DNA from: Metapseudomonas boanensis | GTDB taxonomy: Bacteria; Pseudomonadota; Gammaproteobacteria; Pseudomonadales; Pseudomonadaceae | Length of the DNA: 64,000 nucleotides | NCBI RefSeq assembly: GCF_018704125.1 | Contig: NZ_JAGTIS010000002.1 | Location: 310,001 to 374,000 of the forward strand | Direction: 5' to 3' | Part shown: in pieces, positions 32,946 through 42,566 of the stretch | How the letters are laid out: each line of letters opens with the position of its first letter | Position numbering within the stretch: position 1 is the stretch's first letter | Translations under genes and position numbers: made by a program | The notes under the pieces: model-generated | Seen by the model: only the letters and a program-made list of their open reading frames with translations | What the model was told of the DNA's origin: nothing | Databases searched by the model: none

Positions 32946-35591
32946 ATGCAAGACCTCGATCCCGTCGAAACCCAGGAATGGCTGGATTCCCTGGAATCCG
33001 TACTCGACAAAGAAGGCGAAGACCGCGCGCATTACCTGCTGACCCGCATGGGTGAGCTGGCGACCCGCAGCGGCACCCAACTGCCGTACGCGATCACCAC
33101 GCCGTACCGCAACAGCATTCCGGTGACCCACGAAGCACGCATGCCCGGCGACCTGTTCATGGAACGCCGCATCCGTTCGCTGGTTCGCTGGAACGCCCTG
33201 GCAATGGTAATGCGCACCAACCTGCACGACCCGGACCTTGGCGGTCACATTTCCAGCTTCGCGTCCTCGGCGACCCTCTACGACATCGGCTTCAACTACT
33301 TCTTCCAGGCGCCCACCGACGAACACGGCGGCGACCTGATCTTCTATCAGGGCCACGCCTCCCCCGGCGTCTATGCCCGAGCCTTCCTCGAAGGCCGCAT
33401 CACTGAAGACCAGATGACCAACTTCCGTCAGGAAGTCGACGGTCAGGGCCTGTCTTCCTACCCGCACCCCTGGCTGATGCCGGACTTCTGGCAGTTCCCG
33501 ACTGTTTCGATGGGTCTGGGCCCGATCCAGGCGATCTACCAGGCACGCTTCATGAAGTACCTGGAAAGCCGCGGCTTCATCCCCGCCGGCAAGCAGAAGG
33601 TCTGGTGTTTCATGGGCGACGGCGAGTGCGACGAGCCGGAATCCCTCGGCGCCATCTCCCTAGCCGGCCGTGAAAAGCTGGACAACCTGATCTTCGTCAT
33701 CAACTGCAACCTGCAGCGCCTCGACGGCCCGGTACGTGGCAACGGCAAGATCATCCAGGAACTGGAAGGCGTCTTCCGCGGTGCCCAGTGGAACGTCAAC
33801 AAGGTGGTCTGGGGGCGTTTCTGGGACCCGCTGTTCGCCAAGGACACCAACGGTTCCCTGCAGCGCCGCATGGACGAAGTCGTCGACGGCGAGTACCAGA
33901 ACTACAAGGCCAAGGACGGCGCGTACGTCCGTGAAAACTTCTTCAACTCTCCAGAGCTCAAGGACATGGTCAAAGACCTCTCCGACGACGAGATCTGGAA
34001 GCTCAACCGTGGCGGCCACGACCCGTACAAGGTCTATGCGGCCTACCATCAGGCGGTCAACCACAAGGGCCAGCCCACCGTGATCCTGGCCAAGACCATC
34101 AAGGGTTACGGCACCGGTGCGGGCGAAGCGAAGAACACTGCGCACAACACCAAGAAGGTCGATATCGAGAGCCTGAAGCAGTTCCGCGACCGCTTCGACA
34201 TCCCGGTAAACGACGACGACCTGGAAAAACTGCCGTTCTACCGCCCGCAGGAAGGCAGCGCCGAGCACAAGTACCTGCACGAGCGCCGTGCCGCGCTGGG
34301 TGGCTACGTGCCGCAGCGTCGCGCCAACAGCTTCTCCATCCCGACCCCGCCGCTGGAAACCCTCAAGGCGATCCTCGATGGCTCCGGCGACCGTGAAATC
34401 TCCACCACCATGGCTTTCGTACGCATCCTCGCGCAACTGGTCAAGGACAAGGAACTGGGCCAGCGCATCGTTCCAATCATCCCGGACGAAGCTCGTACCT
34501 TCGGCATGGAAGGCATGTTCCGCCAACTGGGCATCTACTCCTCCGTCGGCCAGCTCTACGAGCCCGTCGACAAGGACCAGGTGATGTTCTACCGCGAGGA
34601 CAAGAAGGGCCAGATCCTCGAGGAAGGCATCAACGAAGCGGGCGCCATGTCCTCCTTCATCGCGGCAGGTACCTCGTACAGCAACCACAACCAGCCGATG
34701 CTGCCGTTCTACATCTTCTATTCGATGTTCGGCTTCCAGCGGATCGGCGACCTGGCCTGGGCGGCCGGCGACAGCCGTACCCGTGGCTTCCTGATCGGCG
34801 GCACCGCCGGCCGCACCACGCTGAACGGTGAAGGCCTGCAGCACGAGGACGGCCATAGCCACATCATGGCTGCGACCATCCCGAACTGCCGCACCTACGA
34901 CCCCACGTACGGCTACGAGCTGGCAGTGATCGTTCGTGAAGGTATCCGCCAGATGGCGGAAGAGCAGCAGAACGTCTTCTACTACATCACCGTGATGAAC
35001 GAAGCCTACACCCAGCCGGCCCTGCCGGCAGGTGTCGAAGAAGGCATCATCAAGGGCATGTACCTGCTGGAAGAAGACAAGAAAGACGCGGCCCACCACG
35101 TGCAGCTGCTGGGCTCCGGCACCATCCTGCGCGAAGTCCGCGAAGCGGCGAAGATCCTTCGCGAAGAGTTCAACGTCGGTGCCGACGTCTGGAGCGTCAC
35201 CAGCTTCAACGAACTGCGCCGCGACGGCCTGGCCGTCGAGCGCCACAACCGCCTGCACCCGGAGCAGAAGCCTCAGCAGAGCTACGTTGAGCAGTGCCTG
35301 ACCGGTCGCAAGGGTCCGGTAGTCGCTTCCACCGACTACATGAAGCTGTTCGCCGACCAGATCCGCCAGTGGGTACCGAGCAAGGAATACAAGGTCCTGG
35401 GCACCGACGGCTTCGGCCGTAGCGACACCCGCAAGAAACTGCGCCACTTCTTCGAAGTGGACCGTTACTGGGTGGTCCTGGCGACCCTGGAAGCCCTGGC
35501 AGATCGTGGCGAGATCGAACCGAAGGTCGTGGCCGAGGCCATTGCCAAGTTCGGCATCGACCCTGAAAAACGCAACCCGCTGGACTGTTAA
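32946..35591 (+). CDS. aceE: Pyruvate dehydrogenase E1 component AceE
   Basis: This 881-residue homodimeric thiamine diphosphate enzyme decarboxylates pyruvate and reductively acetylates the lipoyl groups of AceF. The ThDP/Mg motif starts at GDGECDEPESLG (residue about 224) and ends at VINCNLQRLDGPV. The transketolase-like pyrimidine domain carries EDKKGQILEEGINEAGAMSS. The length matches Pseudomonas AceE (882). The ATG follows GGAGCAAGCC. The 279 bases upstream contain twin palindromes, and aceF follows after 156 bases. Confidence 0.97.
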   Translation: MQDLDPVETQEWLDSLESVLDKEGEDRAHYLLTRMGELATRSGTQLPYAITTPYRNSIPVTHEARMPGDLFMERRIRSLVRWNALAMVMRTNLHDPDLGGHISSFASSATLYDIGFNYFFQAPTDEHGGDLIFYQGHASPGVYARAFLEGRITEDQMTNFRQEVDGQGLSSYPHPWLMPDFWQFPTVSMGLGPIQAIYQARFMKYLESRGFIPAGKQKVWCFMGDGECDEPESLGAISLAGREKLDNLIFVINCNLQRLDGPVRGNGKIIQELEGVFRGAQWNVNKVVWGRFWDPLFAKDTNGSLQRRMDEVVDGEYQNYKAKDGAYVRENFFNSPELKDMVKDLSDDEIWKLNRGGHDPYKVYAAYHQAVNHKGQPTVILAKTIKGYGTGAGEAKNTAHNTKKVDIESLKQFRDRFDIPVNDDDLEKLPFYRPQEGSAEHKYLHERRAALGGYVPQRRANSFSIPTPPLETLKAILDGSGDREISTTMAFVRILAQLVKDKELGQRIVPIIPDEARTFGMEGMFRQLGIYSSVGQLYEPVDKDQVMFYREDKKGQILEEGINEAGAMSSFIAAGTSYSNHNQPMLPFYIFYSMFGFQRIGDLAWAAGDSRTRGFLIGGTAGRTTLNGEGLQHEDGHSHIMAATIPNCRTYDPTYGYELAVIVREGIRQMAEEQQNVFYYITVMNEAYTQPALPAGVEEGIIKGMYLLEEDKKDAAHHVQLLGSGTILREVREAAKILREEFNVGADVWSVTSFNELRRDGLAVERHNRLHPEQKPQQSYVEQCLTGRKGPVVASTDYMKLFADQIRQWVPSKEYKVLGTDGFGRSDTRKKLRHFFEVDRYWVVLATLEALADRGEIEPKVVAEAIAKFGIDPEKRNPLDC

Positions 35592-35747
35592 GAATCGGTT
35601 TAAGAGCGTCGTGAGCGCAGCTCAGGCAAGGAGAGAACGGGCGAAGACGCGGAGTTTACATCCAGTAAATGAGCAGTCTGAGTCCGTTTTCGACACAGCA
35701 TGAGCAAGCGCAACAGCAATTAAACAGGTTCTCTGAGGAGACGCATT
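35592..35747. other. aceE-aceF intercistronic spacer
   Basis: The 156-base spacer is unusually long for an operon. It contains a small hairpin (TTTAC at 35655-35659 with GTAAA at 35665-35669) and a stretch rich in GAGC words that reads as a degenerate intergenic repeat. No gene is recognised in it. It ends with GAGGAGACGCATT before the GTG start of aceF. Confidence 0.4.
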
Positions 35748-37754
35748 GTGAGTGAATTGATTCGCGTACCCGATATCGGCAGCGGCGAAGGTGAAGTGAT
35801 CGAGCTGTTCGTCAAAGTGGGCGACCGCATCGAGGCCGACCAGAGCCTGCTGACCCTGGAATCCGATAAGGCCAGCATGGAGATCCCGGCGCCCAAGGCC
35901 GGGGTGATCAAGAGCCTGAAAGTGAAGCTGGGCGACCGCCTGAAAGAAGGCGACGAGCTGCTCGAACTGGAAATCGAGGGTGCCGCCGCCGCGGCACCGG
36001 CGGCTGCCGCCCCGGCGCCCAAGGCCGAGAGTCAGCCTGCTGCCGCTCCGGCCCAGGCTGCCGCGCCGGCAGCCGTCAGCGAAAGCGTGCAGGACATTTT
36101 CGTCCCGGACATCGGCTCGGCCGGCAAGGCCAAGGTCATCGAAGTACTGGTCAAGGCCGGTGACAGCGTCACGGCCGAGCAGTCGCTGATCACCCTGGAG
36201 TCCGACAAGGCCAGTATGGAGATCCCCTCCCCCGCCGCCGGCGTCGTGGAGAGCGTCGAAGTGAAGCTGGACGCCGAGGTCGGCACCGGCGACCTGATCG
36301 TCAAGCTGCGTGTAGCAGGTGCTGCTCCGGCTGCGCTCGCCCAGACCGCAGCACCGGCACCGGCTGCAGCCCCCGCCACCGCACCGGCAGCGGCAGTGGC
36401 AGTGGCAGCGGCGCCTGTAGCTCCGACAGCAGCCTCCGTGCAGGACATCAAGGTTCCGGACATCGGCTCGGCCGGCAAGGCCAAGGTCATCGAAGTGCTG
36501 GTCAAGGCTGGCGACACCGTCGAGGCCGAACAGTCGCTGATCACCTTGGAGTCCGACAAGGCCAGTATGGAGATCCCCTCCCCCGCCGCCGGCGTCGTGG
36601 AGAGCGTCGAAGTGAAGCTGGACGCCGAGGTCGGCACCGGCGACCTGATCGTCAAGCTGCGTGTAGCAGGTGCTGCCCCTGCAGCGGCCGCTGTAGCGCC
36701 GGCCCAGGAAAGCCAGCCGGTGCACCGCGTGCCGGCCGGCGCCCACCCGCTCGTGGCCGCCGAGGTCAGCGCGATTGCCGCTCTATCAGCCGCAGCTGCG
36801 GGCAGCCCCGGCATGCCAGGGCGCTCGAGCGGCGCCAAGGTCCACGCTGGCCCCGCCGTCCGCCAGTTGGCTCGTGAGTTCGGTGTCGAGCTGAACGCCG
36901 TACCAGCCAGCGGTCCACACGGCCGCGTCCTCAAGGAAGACGTGCAAGCCTACGTCAAGGCAATGATGCAGAAGGCCAAGGAAGCTCCGGCAGCTGCTGC
37001 TGGCGTGACCGGTGGTGCCGGCATTCCGCCGATCCCGGAGGTGGATTTCAGCCGCTTCGGCGAAATCGAAGAAGTGGCCATGACCCGCCTGATGCAGGTA
37101 GGTGCTGCCAACCTGCATCGCAGCTGGCTCAACGTCCCGCACGTCACCCAGTTCGATTCGGCTGACATCACCGAGCTGGAAGCCTTCCGCGTGGCCCAGA
37201 AGGCGGTGGCGGAAAAGGCTGGCGTCAAGCTGACCGTGCTGCCGCTGCTTCTCAAAGCCTGTGCCTACCTGCTCAAGGAACTGCCGGACTTCAACAGTTC
37301 GCTGGCCCCGAGTGGCAAGGCGCTGATCCGCAAGAAGTACGTGCACATCGGCTTTGCCGTGGATACTCCGGACGGCCTGCTGGTGCCGGTGATCCGCGAC
37401 GTCGACCAAAAGAGCCTGCTGCAACTGGCCTTTGAAGCCGCCGAACTGGCGGAAAAGGCGCGCACCAAGAAGCTCTCTGTCGACGCCATGCAGGGCGCCT
37501 GCTTCACCATTTCCAGCCTCGGTCACATTGGCGGCACCGGCTTCACGCCGATCGTCAATGCGCCGGAAGTGGCGATCCTCGGTGTTTCCAAGGCAACCAT
37601 GCAGCCAGTTTGGGACGGCAAGGCCTTCCAGCCGCGCCTGATGCTGCCGCTGTCGCTGTCCTACGACCACCGTGTCATCAACGGTGCTGCTGCCGCTCGC
37701 TTCACCAAGCGTCTTGGCGACGTACTGGCGGACATACGCACGATGCTGCTGTAA
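35748..37754 (+). CDS. aceF: Pyruvate dehydrogenase E2 (dihydrolipoyl acetyltransferase) with three lipoyl domains
   Basis: This 668-residue core subunit carries acetyl groups from AceE to CoA. Three lipoyl domains have the ESDKASMEIP motif with lysines at about 41, 154 and 271, separated by Ala-Pro-rich linkers. An E3/E1-binding domain follows (about 363-402, GPAVRQLAREFGVEL). The acetyltransferase domain ends with SYDHRVINGAAAARF, whose histidine (641) and asparagine (645) match the Azotobacter vinelandii E2p active site. Lipoyl domains 2 and 3 share a 130-bp identical block. PAO1 AceF, as I recall, has only two lipoyl domains (547 residues). The start is GTG with GAGGAG seven bases upstream. 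Confidence 0.96.
   Translation: MSELIRVPDIGSGEGEVIELFVKVGDRIEADQSLLTLESDKASMEIPAPKAGVIKSLKVKLGDRLKEGDELLELEIEGAAAAAPAAAAPAPKAESQPAAAPAQAAAPAAVSESVQDIFVPDIGSAGKAKVIEVLVKAGDSVTAEQSLITLESDKASMEIPSPAAGVVESVEVKLDAEVGTGDLIVKLRVAGAAPAALAQTAAPAPAAAPATAPAAAVAVAAAPVAPTAASVQDIKVPDIGSAGKAKVIEVLVKAGDTVEAEQSLITLESDKASMEIPSPAAGVVESVEVKLDAEVGTGDLIVKLRVAGAAPAAAAVAPAQESQPVHRVPAGAHPLVAAEVSAIAALSAAAAGSPGMPGRSSGAKVHAGPAVRQLAREFGVELNAVPASGPHGRVLKEDVQAYVKAMMQKAKEAPAAAAGVTGGAGIPPIPEVDFSRFGEIEEVAMTRLMQVGAANLHRSWLNVPHVTQFDSADITELEAFRVAQKAVAEKAGVKLTVLPLLLKACAYLLKELPDFNSSLAPSGKALIRKKYVHIGFAVDTPDGLLVPVIRDVDQKSLLQLAFEAAELAEKARTKKLSVDAMQGACFTISSLGHIGGTGFTPIVNAPEVAILGVSKATMQPVWDGKAFQPRLMLPLSLSYDHRVINGAAAARFTKRLGDVLADIRTMLL
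36196..36676 (+). repeat. Direct repeat encoding lipoyl domains 2 and 3 of aceF
   Basis: Bases 36196-36325 and 36547-36676 are identical, offset by 351 bases (117 codons). The flanking lipoyl-coding sequence differs only at scattered positions, whereas lipoyl domain 1 is clearly diverged. This points to a recent domain duplication or gene conversion. Confidence 0.9.
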
Positions 37755-37792
37755 CCCCTTGCTTCATTGCGAGCACGCCACGCTCGTACCTC

Positions 37793-37822
37793 AACCCCGC
37801 CCAATACGGCGGGGTTTTTTTT
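37793..37822 (+). terminator. Rho-independent terminator after aceF
   Basis: A 9-bp stem (AACCCCGCC, complement 37808-37816) with a six-base loop runs into eight T residues. It closes the aceEF unit 38 bases after the stop. Confidence 0.92.
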
Positions 37823-38128
37823 CAGTTGTGTACACCAATCCGTGAAGCGCTGACTTTGCGCTGGATAGGCAATCTGGCGCGGAAGCAATTCGATATTTCA
37901 TAAAAAGTCATTGAATCCATACAGTTGGAATCAAACGTTAAAAAAATACTTGAAATGCAGCGCATCAGCGCAAAACTCGGAACTACACTCCTTCAGGAAC
38001 GCGAATGCTTGTGCCTACAGGCCTAGGGTTGCTTGCCAGTGCCAACAGCATGATGCACGCTTGCCCGATGGTTTAAGGAAGTTAGGCAGGGCCACGCCCC
38101 CGCCGGCCACGTGGATACCCAGCGCCGA
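37823..38128. other. Intergenic region upstream of dipA
   Basis: This region of about 300 bases is AT-rich near 37890-37970 and GC-rich near dipA. AAGGAAG at 38072-38078 is followed by no ATG at useful distance. I see no further gene, and no promoter is clear enough to mark. Confidence 0.4.
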
Positions 38129-40825
38129 ATGAAAAGCCATCCCGATGCCACCAACCGTGCGGTGGCCGAGGTAGTGACGCAGTTGCCAGTGCCCTCCCGA
38201 CTGGGCCTGATGCGTTTCGAGCGGCTCAATGAAGCGAGCTGGGCACTGCTTTTCCTCGATCCCGCCTGCGAGCGCAGCATCGGACTTCCCGCCAGCGAAC
38301 TCTGCGGCTTCCTCGATGCGCCCTTCGCCAGCCTGATGGAGCCTCAGGTTCGCTACAGCCTGCATGACGAAGTCCAGCGGCAGCTGGCCGAACACCGACA
38401 CTATTCCATCCATTACACGTTGCACAGTCCGAACGGACCGTTGCGTCTGCTGGAAATTGGGGAAGCCTTCCAGCAACACGGGCGCCAGTTGCTGCGCGGT
38501 TACCTGGTCATTCCAGGGGGCGTCGATGAGCCCCGGGCAGCGCAGAAAGGTCTCGACCTCGAAGCCCAGAATTCGTATCTGCGTAGTTCACTGGCGCGCT
38601 ATCAACGCGCCCAGGAAGACCATGTGCAGCATCTGGTCCGCTCGCAGGCCCAGCAAAGTCTCATCGTTCGCCTGGCCCGTCATCGCTACACGTCCAGCGA
38701 CCCGGCCCAGGAAGCCGCGCGCCTGATCTCCCAGGCCGCCTCGGAGGCCTACGACGTAGCTCGCAGCGGGATCTGGCTACTGGAAGGCAGCCAACTCTCG
38801 GCGATCAGCCTCTATCGCCGTGACCAGGCGCACTTCGAGCAACCGTTGTCCGTTGATATCAGCCTCTACCCCCGCTACCTCGAAGCCCTGCACAGTGGTC
38901 GCGCCATTGATGCGAGCGATGCCCTGAGCGACCCCCGAACCCGCGAACTTGCCGATACCTACCTGAAACCGGAAGGCGTCTCGGCGATGCTCGATGCCAG
39001 CATCCGTATAGGCGGTGAGGTGGTCGGCGTACTGTGCTTGGAGCACACCGGAGCCTCGCGAGTCTGGCAGACCGATGAAATTGCCTTCGCAGGCGAGCTG
39101 GCCGACCAGTTCGCCCAAGTGCTGGTGAACCAGCAGCGGCGTCACGCTACCAGTGCCCTGCACCTGTTCCAGCGCGCGGTCGAACAAAGCGCCAGCGCCT
39201 TCCTGCTGGTGGATCGCGACGGCCTGGTGGAGTACGTCAACCCGAGTTTCACCGCCATCACCCAATACAGCGCCGAAGAAGTCCACGGCCGCCGGCTATC
39301 CGAGCTACCAGCCCTGGAGAACTTCAGCGACCTGCTCTTCGATACCGGTTCGGGCTTGGCAGCCTGCAACAGTTGGCAAGGAGAGTTCCGAAGTCGGCGC
39401 AAGAATCTCGAGCCTTACTGGGGCCAGCTGTCGATCTCCAAGGTATTCGGCGAGGGCGGCGAGCTGACTCACTACATCGGCATTTACGAAGACGTCACCC
39501 AAAGCAAACTGGCCCAGCAGCGCATCGAGAAGCTGGCCTATTCGGACAACCTCACCGGCCTTGGCAATCGCCCGTATTTCATCCGTACGCTCGAGGAGCG
39601 CTTCCAGAGCGACCGCGAAACGCCCCTCTGCCTGCTGCTGGTGGACATCGACAACTTCAAGCGGATCAACGATAGCCTCGGTCACCAGACTGGCGACAAA
39701 CTGCTGGTGAGCCTGGCCCGGCGCCTGCGCAACAGCCTGAGTCCTTCGGGCGTGCTCGCCCGCTTTGCCAGTAACGAGTTCGCCGTGCTGCTGGACGGCG
39801 CCGACCTGGAAAGCGGCCAGCAGATAGCCGGTCAGGTCCTCAAGACCCTGGACAAGCCACTGTTCGTCGATAACCAGCTGATCAGCGTCACCGGCTCGCT
39901 TGGGCTGGCCTGCGCCCCCGTACATGGGCGCGACCCGCAAACACTGATGAAGCACGCCGGTCTTGCCCTGCACAAGGCCAAGGCCAACGGCAAGCATCAG
40001 GTGCAGCTGTTCACCGAAGTCCTGAATGCCGAGGCAAGCTACAAGCTGTTCGTGGAGAACAACCTGCGCCGCGCCCTGGCCCAGAACGAACTGGAAGTAT
40101 TCTACCAGCCCAAGCTGTGCCTGAAGACCGCAAAGCTCCTGGGCATGGAGGCGTTGCTGCGCTGGCATCATCCAGACAAAGGCATGATCAGCCCCGACCA
40201 ATTCATCAGCGTGGCCGAAGAAACCGGAATGATCATTCCCATTGGCAAATGGGTGATCCGGGAAGCTTGCCGCATGAGCCACCGCCTCCAGTCCGCCGGG
40301 CTCGGGCAGTTACAGGTCGCGATCAACCTGTCCCCAAAGCAGTTCAGCGACCCCGACCTGGTCGGCTCGATCGCTGCCATTCTGGACGAGGAGCAACTGC
40401 CGCCCGCACAGCTCGAGCTTGAGCTGACCGAAGGGTTGCTGCTGGAGGCTACGGACGATACCCGGCACCAGCTCAACTGCCTGAAAGATCTCGGCGTCAC
40501 CCTCGCCATGGACGATTTCGGCACCGGCTATTCGTCGCTGAGTTACTTGAAGAAATTCCCCATCGACGTAATCAAGATCGACCGCAGTTTCATCAAGGAC
40601 ATTCCCGAGAACCAGGACGACAAGGAAATCACCTCCGCCGTGATTGCCATGGCGCACAAGCTCAAGCTCAAGGTGGTCGCGGAAGGGATCGAGACGCCGG
40701 CGCAATTGGGCTTCCTACGGCGCCAGCAATGCGACGTCGGCCAGGGTTACCTGTTCGACAAGCCGATTGCCGGTCAGCAGCTGCTGCAATACCTTGGCCG
40801 TTATCCGTCACGCGCCGGGGCCTGA
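38129..40825 (+). CDS. dipA: DipA-type c-di-GMP phosphodiesterase (GAF-PAS-GGDEF-EAL)
   Basis: The 898-residue protein matches PAO1 PA5017 (DipA), the phosphodiesterase that lowers c-di-GMP during biofilm dispersion. An N-terminal PAS-like region is followed by a GAF domain (about 195-340), a PAS domain (about 345-465, with [19 protein letters not shown]), a GGDEF domain (about 470-625) and an EAL domain (about 645-890). The diguanylate-cyclase signature is degenerate (ASNEF), so cyclase activity is lost, perhaps leaving GTP regulation. The EAL site looks intact: [32 protein letters not shown] and AEGIE. There is no membrane helix. A GTG six codons upstream is an alternative start; neither has a clear ribosome site. 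Confidence 0.93.
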   Translation: MKSHPDATNRAVAEVVTQLPVPSRLGLMRFERLNEASWALLFLDPACERSIGLPASELCGFLDAPFASLMEPQVRYSLHDEVQRQLAEHRHYSIHYTLHSPNGPLRLLEIGEAFQQHGRQLLRGYLVIPGGVDEPRAAQKGLDLEAQNSYLRSSLARYQRAQEDHVQHLVRSQAQQSLIVRLARHRYTSSDPAQEAARLISQAASEAYDVARSGIWLLEGSQLSAISLYRRDQAHFEQPLSVDISLYPRYLEALHSGRAIDASDALSDPRTRELADTYLKPEGVSAMLDASIRIGGEVVGVLCLEHTGASRVWQTDEIAFAGELADQFAQVLVNQQRRHATSALHLFQRAVEQSASAFLLVDRDGLVEYVNPSFTAITQYSAEEVHGRRLSELPALENFSDLLFDTGSGLAACNSWQGEFRSRRKNLEPYWGQLSISKVFGEGGELTHYIGIYEDVTQSKLAQQRIEKLAYSDNLTGLGNRPYFIRTLEERFQSDRETPLCLLLVDIDNFKRINDSLGHQTGDKLLVSLARRLRNSLSPSGVLARFASNEFAVLLDGADLESGQQIAGQVLKTLDKPLFVDNQLISVTGSLGLACAPVHGRDPQTLMKHAGLALHKAKANGKHQVQLFTEVLNAEASYKLFVENNLRRALAQNELEVFYQPKLCLKTAKLLGMEALLRWHHPDKGMISPDQFISVAEETGMIIPIGKWVIREACRMSHRLQSAGLGQLQVAINLSPKQFSDPDLVGSIAAILDEEQLPPAQLELELTEGLLLEATDDTRHQLNCLKDLGVTLAMDDFGTGYSSLSYLKKFPIDVIKIDRSFIKDIPENQDDKEITSAVIAMAHKLKLKVVAEGIETPAQLGFLRRQQCDVGQGYLFDKPIAGQQLLQYLGRYPSRAGA

Positions 40826-40887
40826 GTCGCGGTAACATCCTGGTCACTGTGGTTCCCCCCTCGGATCCCCCAACCAGGAGAAGGCTG

Positions 40888-41535
40888 ATGGTCCTGCGTT
40901 CGCAAATTCTCGCTCACAAACTCGAGCTGCCTACGGAAGCACAAGCCCTGCCCGGGCGCGAGACTCCCATGCCGGTGCCCGACAGCCACTACGTCAACGG
41001 TCGCCCCCTACAACCGCCCTTCCCGCAGGGCCTGCAAATGGCGCTGTTCGGTCTGGGCTGTTTCTGGGGAGCCGAGCGGCGCTTCTGGCAGCAGCCTGGA
41101 GTCTGGACGACGGCCGTTGGCTACGCCGGCGGTTTTACGCCTAATCCGACCTATGACGAGGTTTGCTCCGGACTGACCGGACACGCGGAAGTGGTGCTGG
41201 TGGTGTTCGACCCGCAGCAGATCCGCTACGAAGACTTGCTGCGGGTGTTCTGGGAAGCGCACAACCCGACTCAGGGCATGCGTCAGGGCAACGACGTCGG
41301 GACCCAGTACCGATCGACCCTTTACTGCTACAGCCCCGAGCAACTGGCAGCTGCGCGCACCAGCCAGGAACGCTTCCAGGCCGAGCTGGAAAAGGCCGGG
41401 CTGGGTGCCATTACCACCGAGATCATCGAAGCCCCCACCTTCTACTACGCCGAGGCCTATCACCAGCAGTACCTGGCAAAGAATCCCAGTGGGTATTGCG
41501 GCCTGGGCGGCACCGGCGTCTGCCTGCCTGCCTGA
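40888..41535 (+). CDS. msrA: Peptide methionine-(S)-sulfoxide reductase MsrA
   Basis: This 215-residue enzyme repairs S-methionine sulfoxide in proteins. The catalytic cysteine lies in [13 protein letters not shown], and GYAGG and [12 protein letters not shown] are family motifs; a C-terminal GGTGVC carries a recycling cysteine. I chose the ATG with AGGAGAAGG upstream, giving the length I recall for the P. aeruginosa protein (215). It follows dipA on the same strand, 62 bases apart, as in PAO1. Confidence 0.95.
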   Translation: MVLRSQILAHKLELPTEAQALPGRETPMPVPDSHYVNGRPLQPPFPQGLQMALFGLGCFWGAERRFWQQPGVWTTAVGYAGGFTPNPTYDEVCSGLTGHAEVVLVVFDPQQIRYEDLLRVFWEAHNPTQGMRQGNDVGTQYRSTLYCYSPEQLAAARTSQERFQAELEKAGLGAITTEIIEAPTFYYAEAYHQQYLAKNPSGYCGLGGTGVCLPA

Positions 41536-41573
41536 GAAAGGCTGGACCAACGATGGGTGCAGCCCGTCGCTTT

Positions 41574-42419
41574 CTACGGTTTCGCTTCCTCGATCAACCA
41601 GTCGAGCTGCCAGCGCCCCTGGCTTTGCGCCAGGCGCTCGGCCAGCCAGGGCAGGACCTGACGTAGCTCATCCTCCAGGCCCCATGGCGGGTTGGCAATC
41701 GCCAGTCCTGAGCCATTGAGCCCAATTGCGTTGTCTGCCGGATGCACCATCAGTTCGGCGCGCAGCAGCTTGGGCGCCCCGCTTGTTTCGAGCCCTTGGT
41801 AGAAACGCTTGAGCTGACGCTGATCCTTGATCGGATACCAGATGGCCACCACCGTCTGGCGCATTCGCCCGACGGCCTCCTTGAGTGCCGTCACGCAGCG
41901 GCCCAGCTCATCGGCCTGCTCGAAGGGCGGGTCGATCAGCATCAACGCGCGCTTCTCCGCCACCGGCAATCGCGCACGTGGCATGTGCCAGCCTTCGCCC
42001 AGTTGCACGGCCACCCGACGATCGCCGGCCATGTTGTCCTTGAGCAGCAGGCCATCCTCCGGGTGCTTTTCGTTCAGTTGCAGGCGATCCTGGGGACGGG
42101 TCAGGCGACGTGCCAGTTCCGGTGAGCCGGGGTAGTAGCGCAGCTGGCCATCCGGGTTCAGCTCATGGATCACCCGCAGATAATCGGCCATGGGGGCCGG
42201 CAGGTCGGCCAGGCCCCAGAGGCGGCCGATGCCTTCGCGCCATTCGTCGGTACGACTGGCCTGGTCACCTTGCAGGTCGTACAGGCCCACGCCAGCGTGG
42301 CTGTCGAGGTAGGCGAAAGGTGCCTCCTTGCGCGACAGCAAGGCAATCAGGCGGGCCAAGGTGAAGTGTTTGAGCACGTCGGCATGGTTGCCGGCGTGGA
42401 AGGCATGGCGGTAATTCAT
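41574..42419 (-). CDS. rlmJ: 23S rRNA (adenine-2030-N6)-methyltransferase RlmJ
   Basis: The 281-residue enzyme begins MNYRHAFHAGNHADVLKH, the signature of RlmJ, and carries the N6-adenine methyltransferase motif LMLIDPPFE and the SAM-side AYLDSHAGVGLYDL. It methylates A2030 of 23S rRNA. The frame stays open for a further 1.7 kb upstream, but that part is antisense to the acyl-CoA dehydrogenase and has no homology. It is convergent with msrA. Confidence 0.93.
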   Translation of the reverse strand: MNYRHAFHAGNHADVLKHFTLARLIALLSRKEAPFAYLDSHAGVGLYDLQGDQASRTDEWREGIGRLWGLADLPAPMADYLRVIHELNPDGQLRYYPGSPELARRLTRPQDRLQLNEKHPEDGLLLKDNMAGDRRVAVQLGEGWHMPRARLPVAEKRALMLIDPPFEQADELGRCVTALKEAVGRMRQTVVAIWYPIKDQRQLKRFYQGLETSGAPKLLRAELMVHPADNAIGLNGSGLAIANPPWGLEDELRQVLPWLAERLAQSQGRWQLDWLIEEAKP

Positions 42420-42566
42420 TGGGTCAGGTCCTCGCAAGGTGCGCAGTTTACCAGCCGGAGCTCGTTTGATGACGGCGAGGTTTTGCTGCTTTATCACGCC
42501 AATGGATGTTGCTAGGAGACCTTCATTCACCGATCTAGACTCCAAACATCCAACCGGAGAGCCACC

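Noticed and set aside
33660-35447. 595-codon minus-strand frame
   Set aside because: It is a mirror of aceE with no ribosome site or recognisable domain.
39760-39774. Active diguanylate cyclase in dipA
   Set aside because: The GGDEF signature is ASNEF, which lacks the glycines needed for catalysis; the EAL domain is intact.
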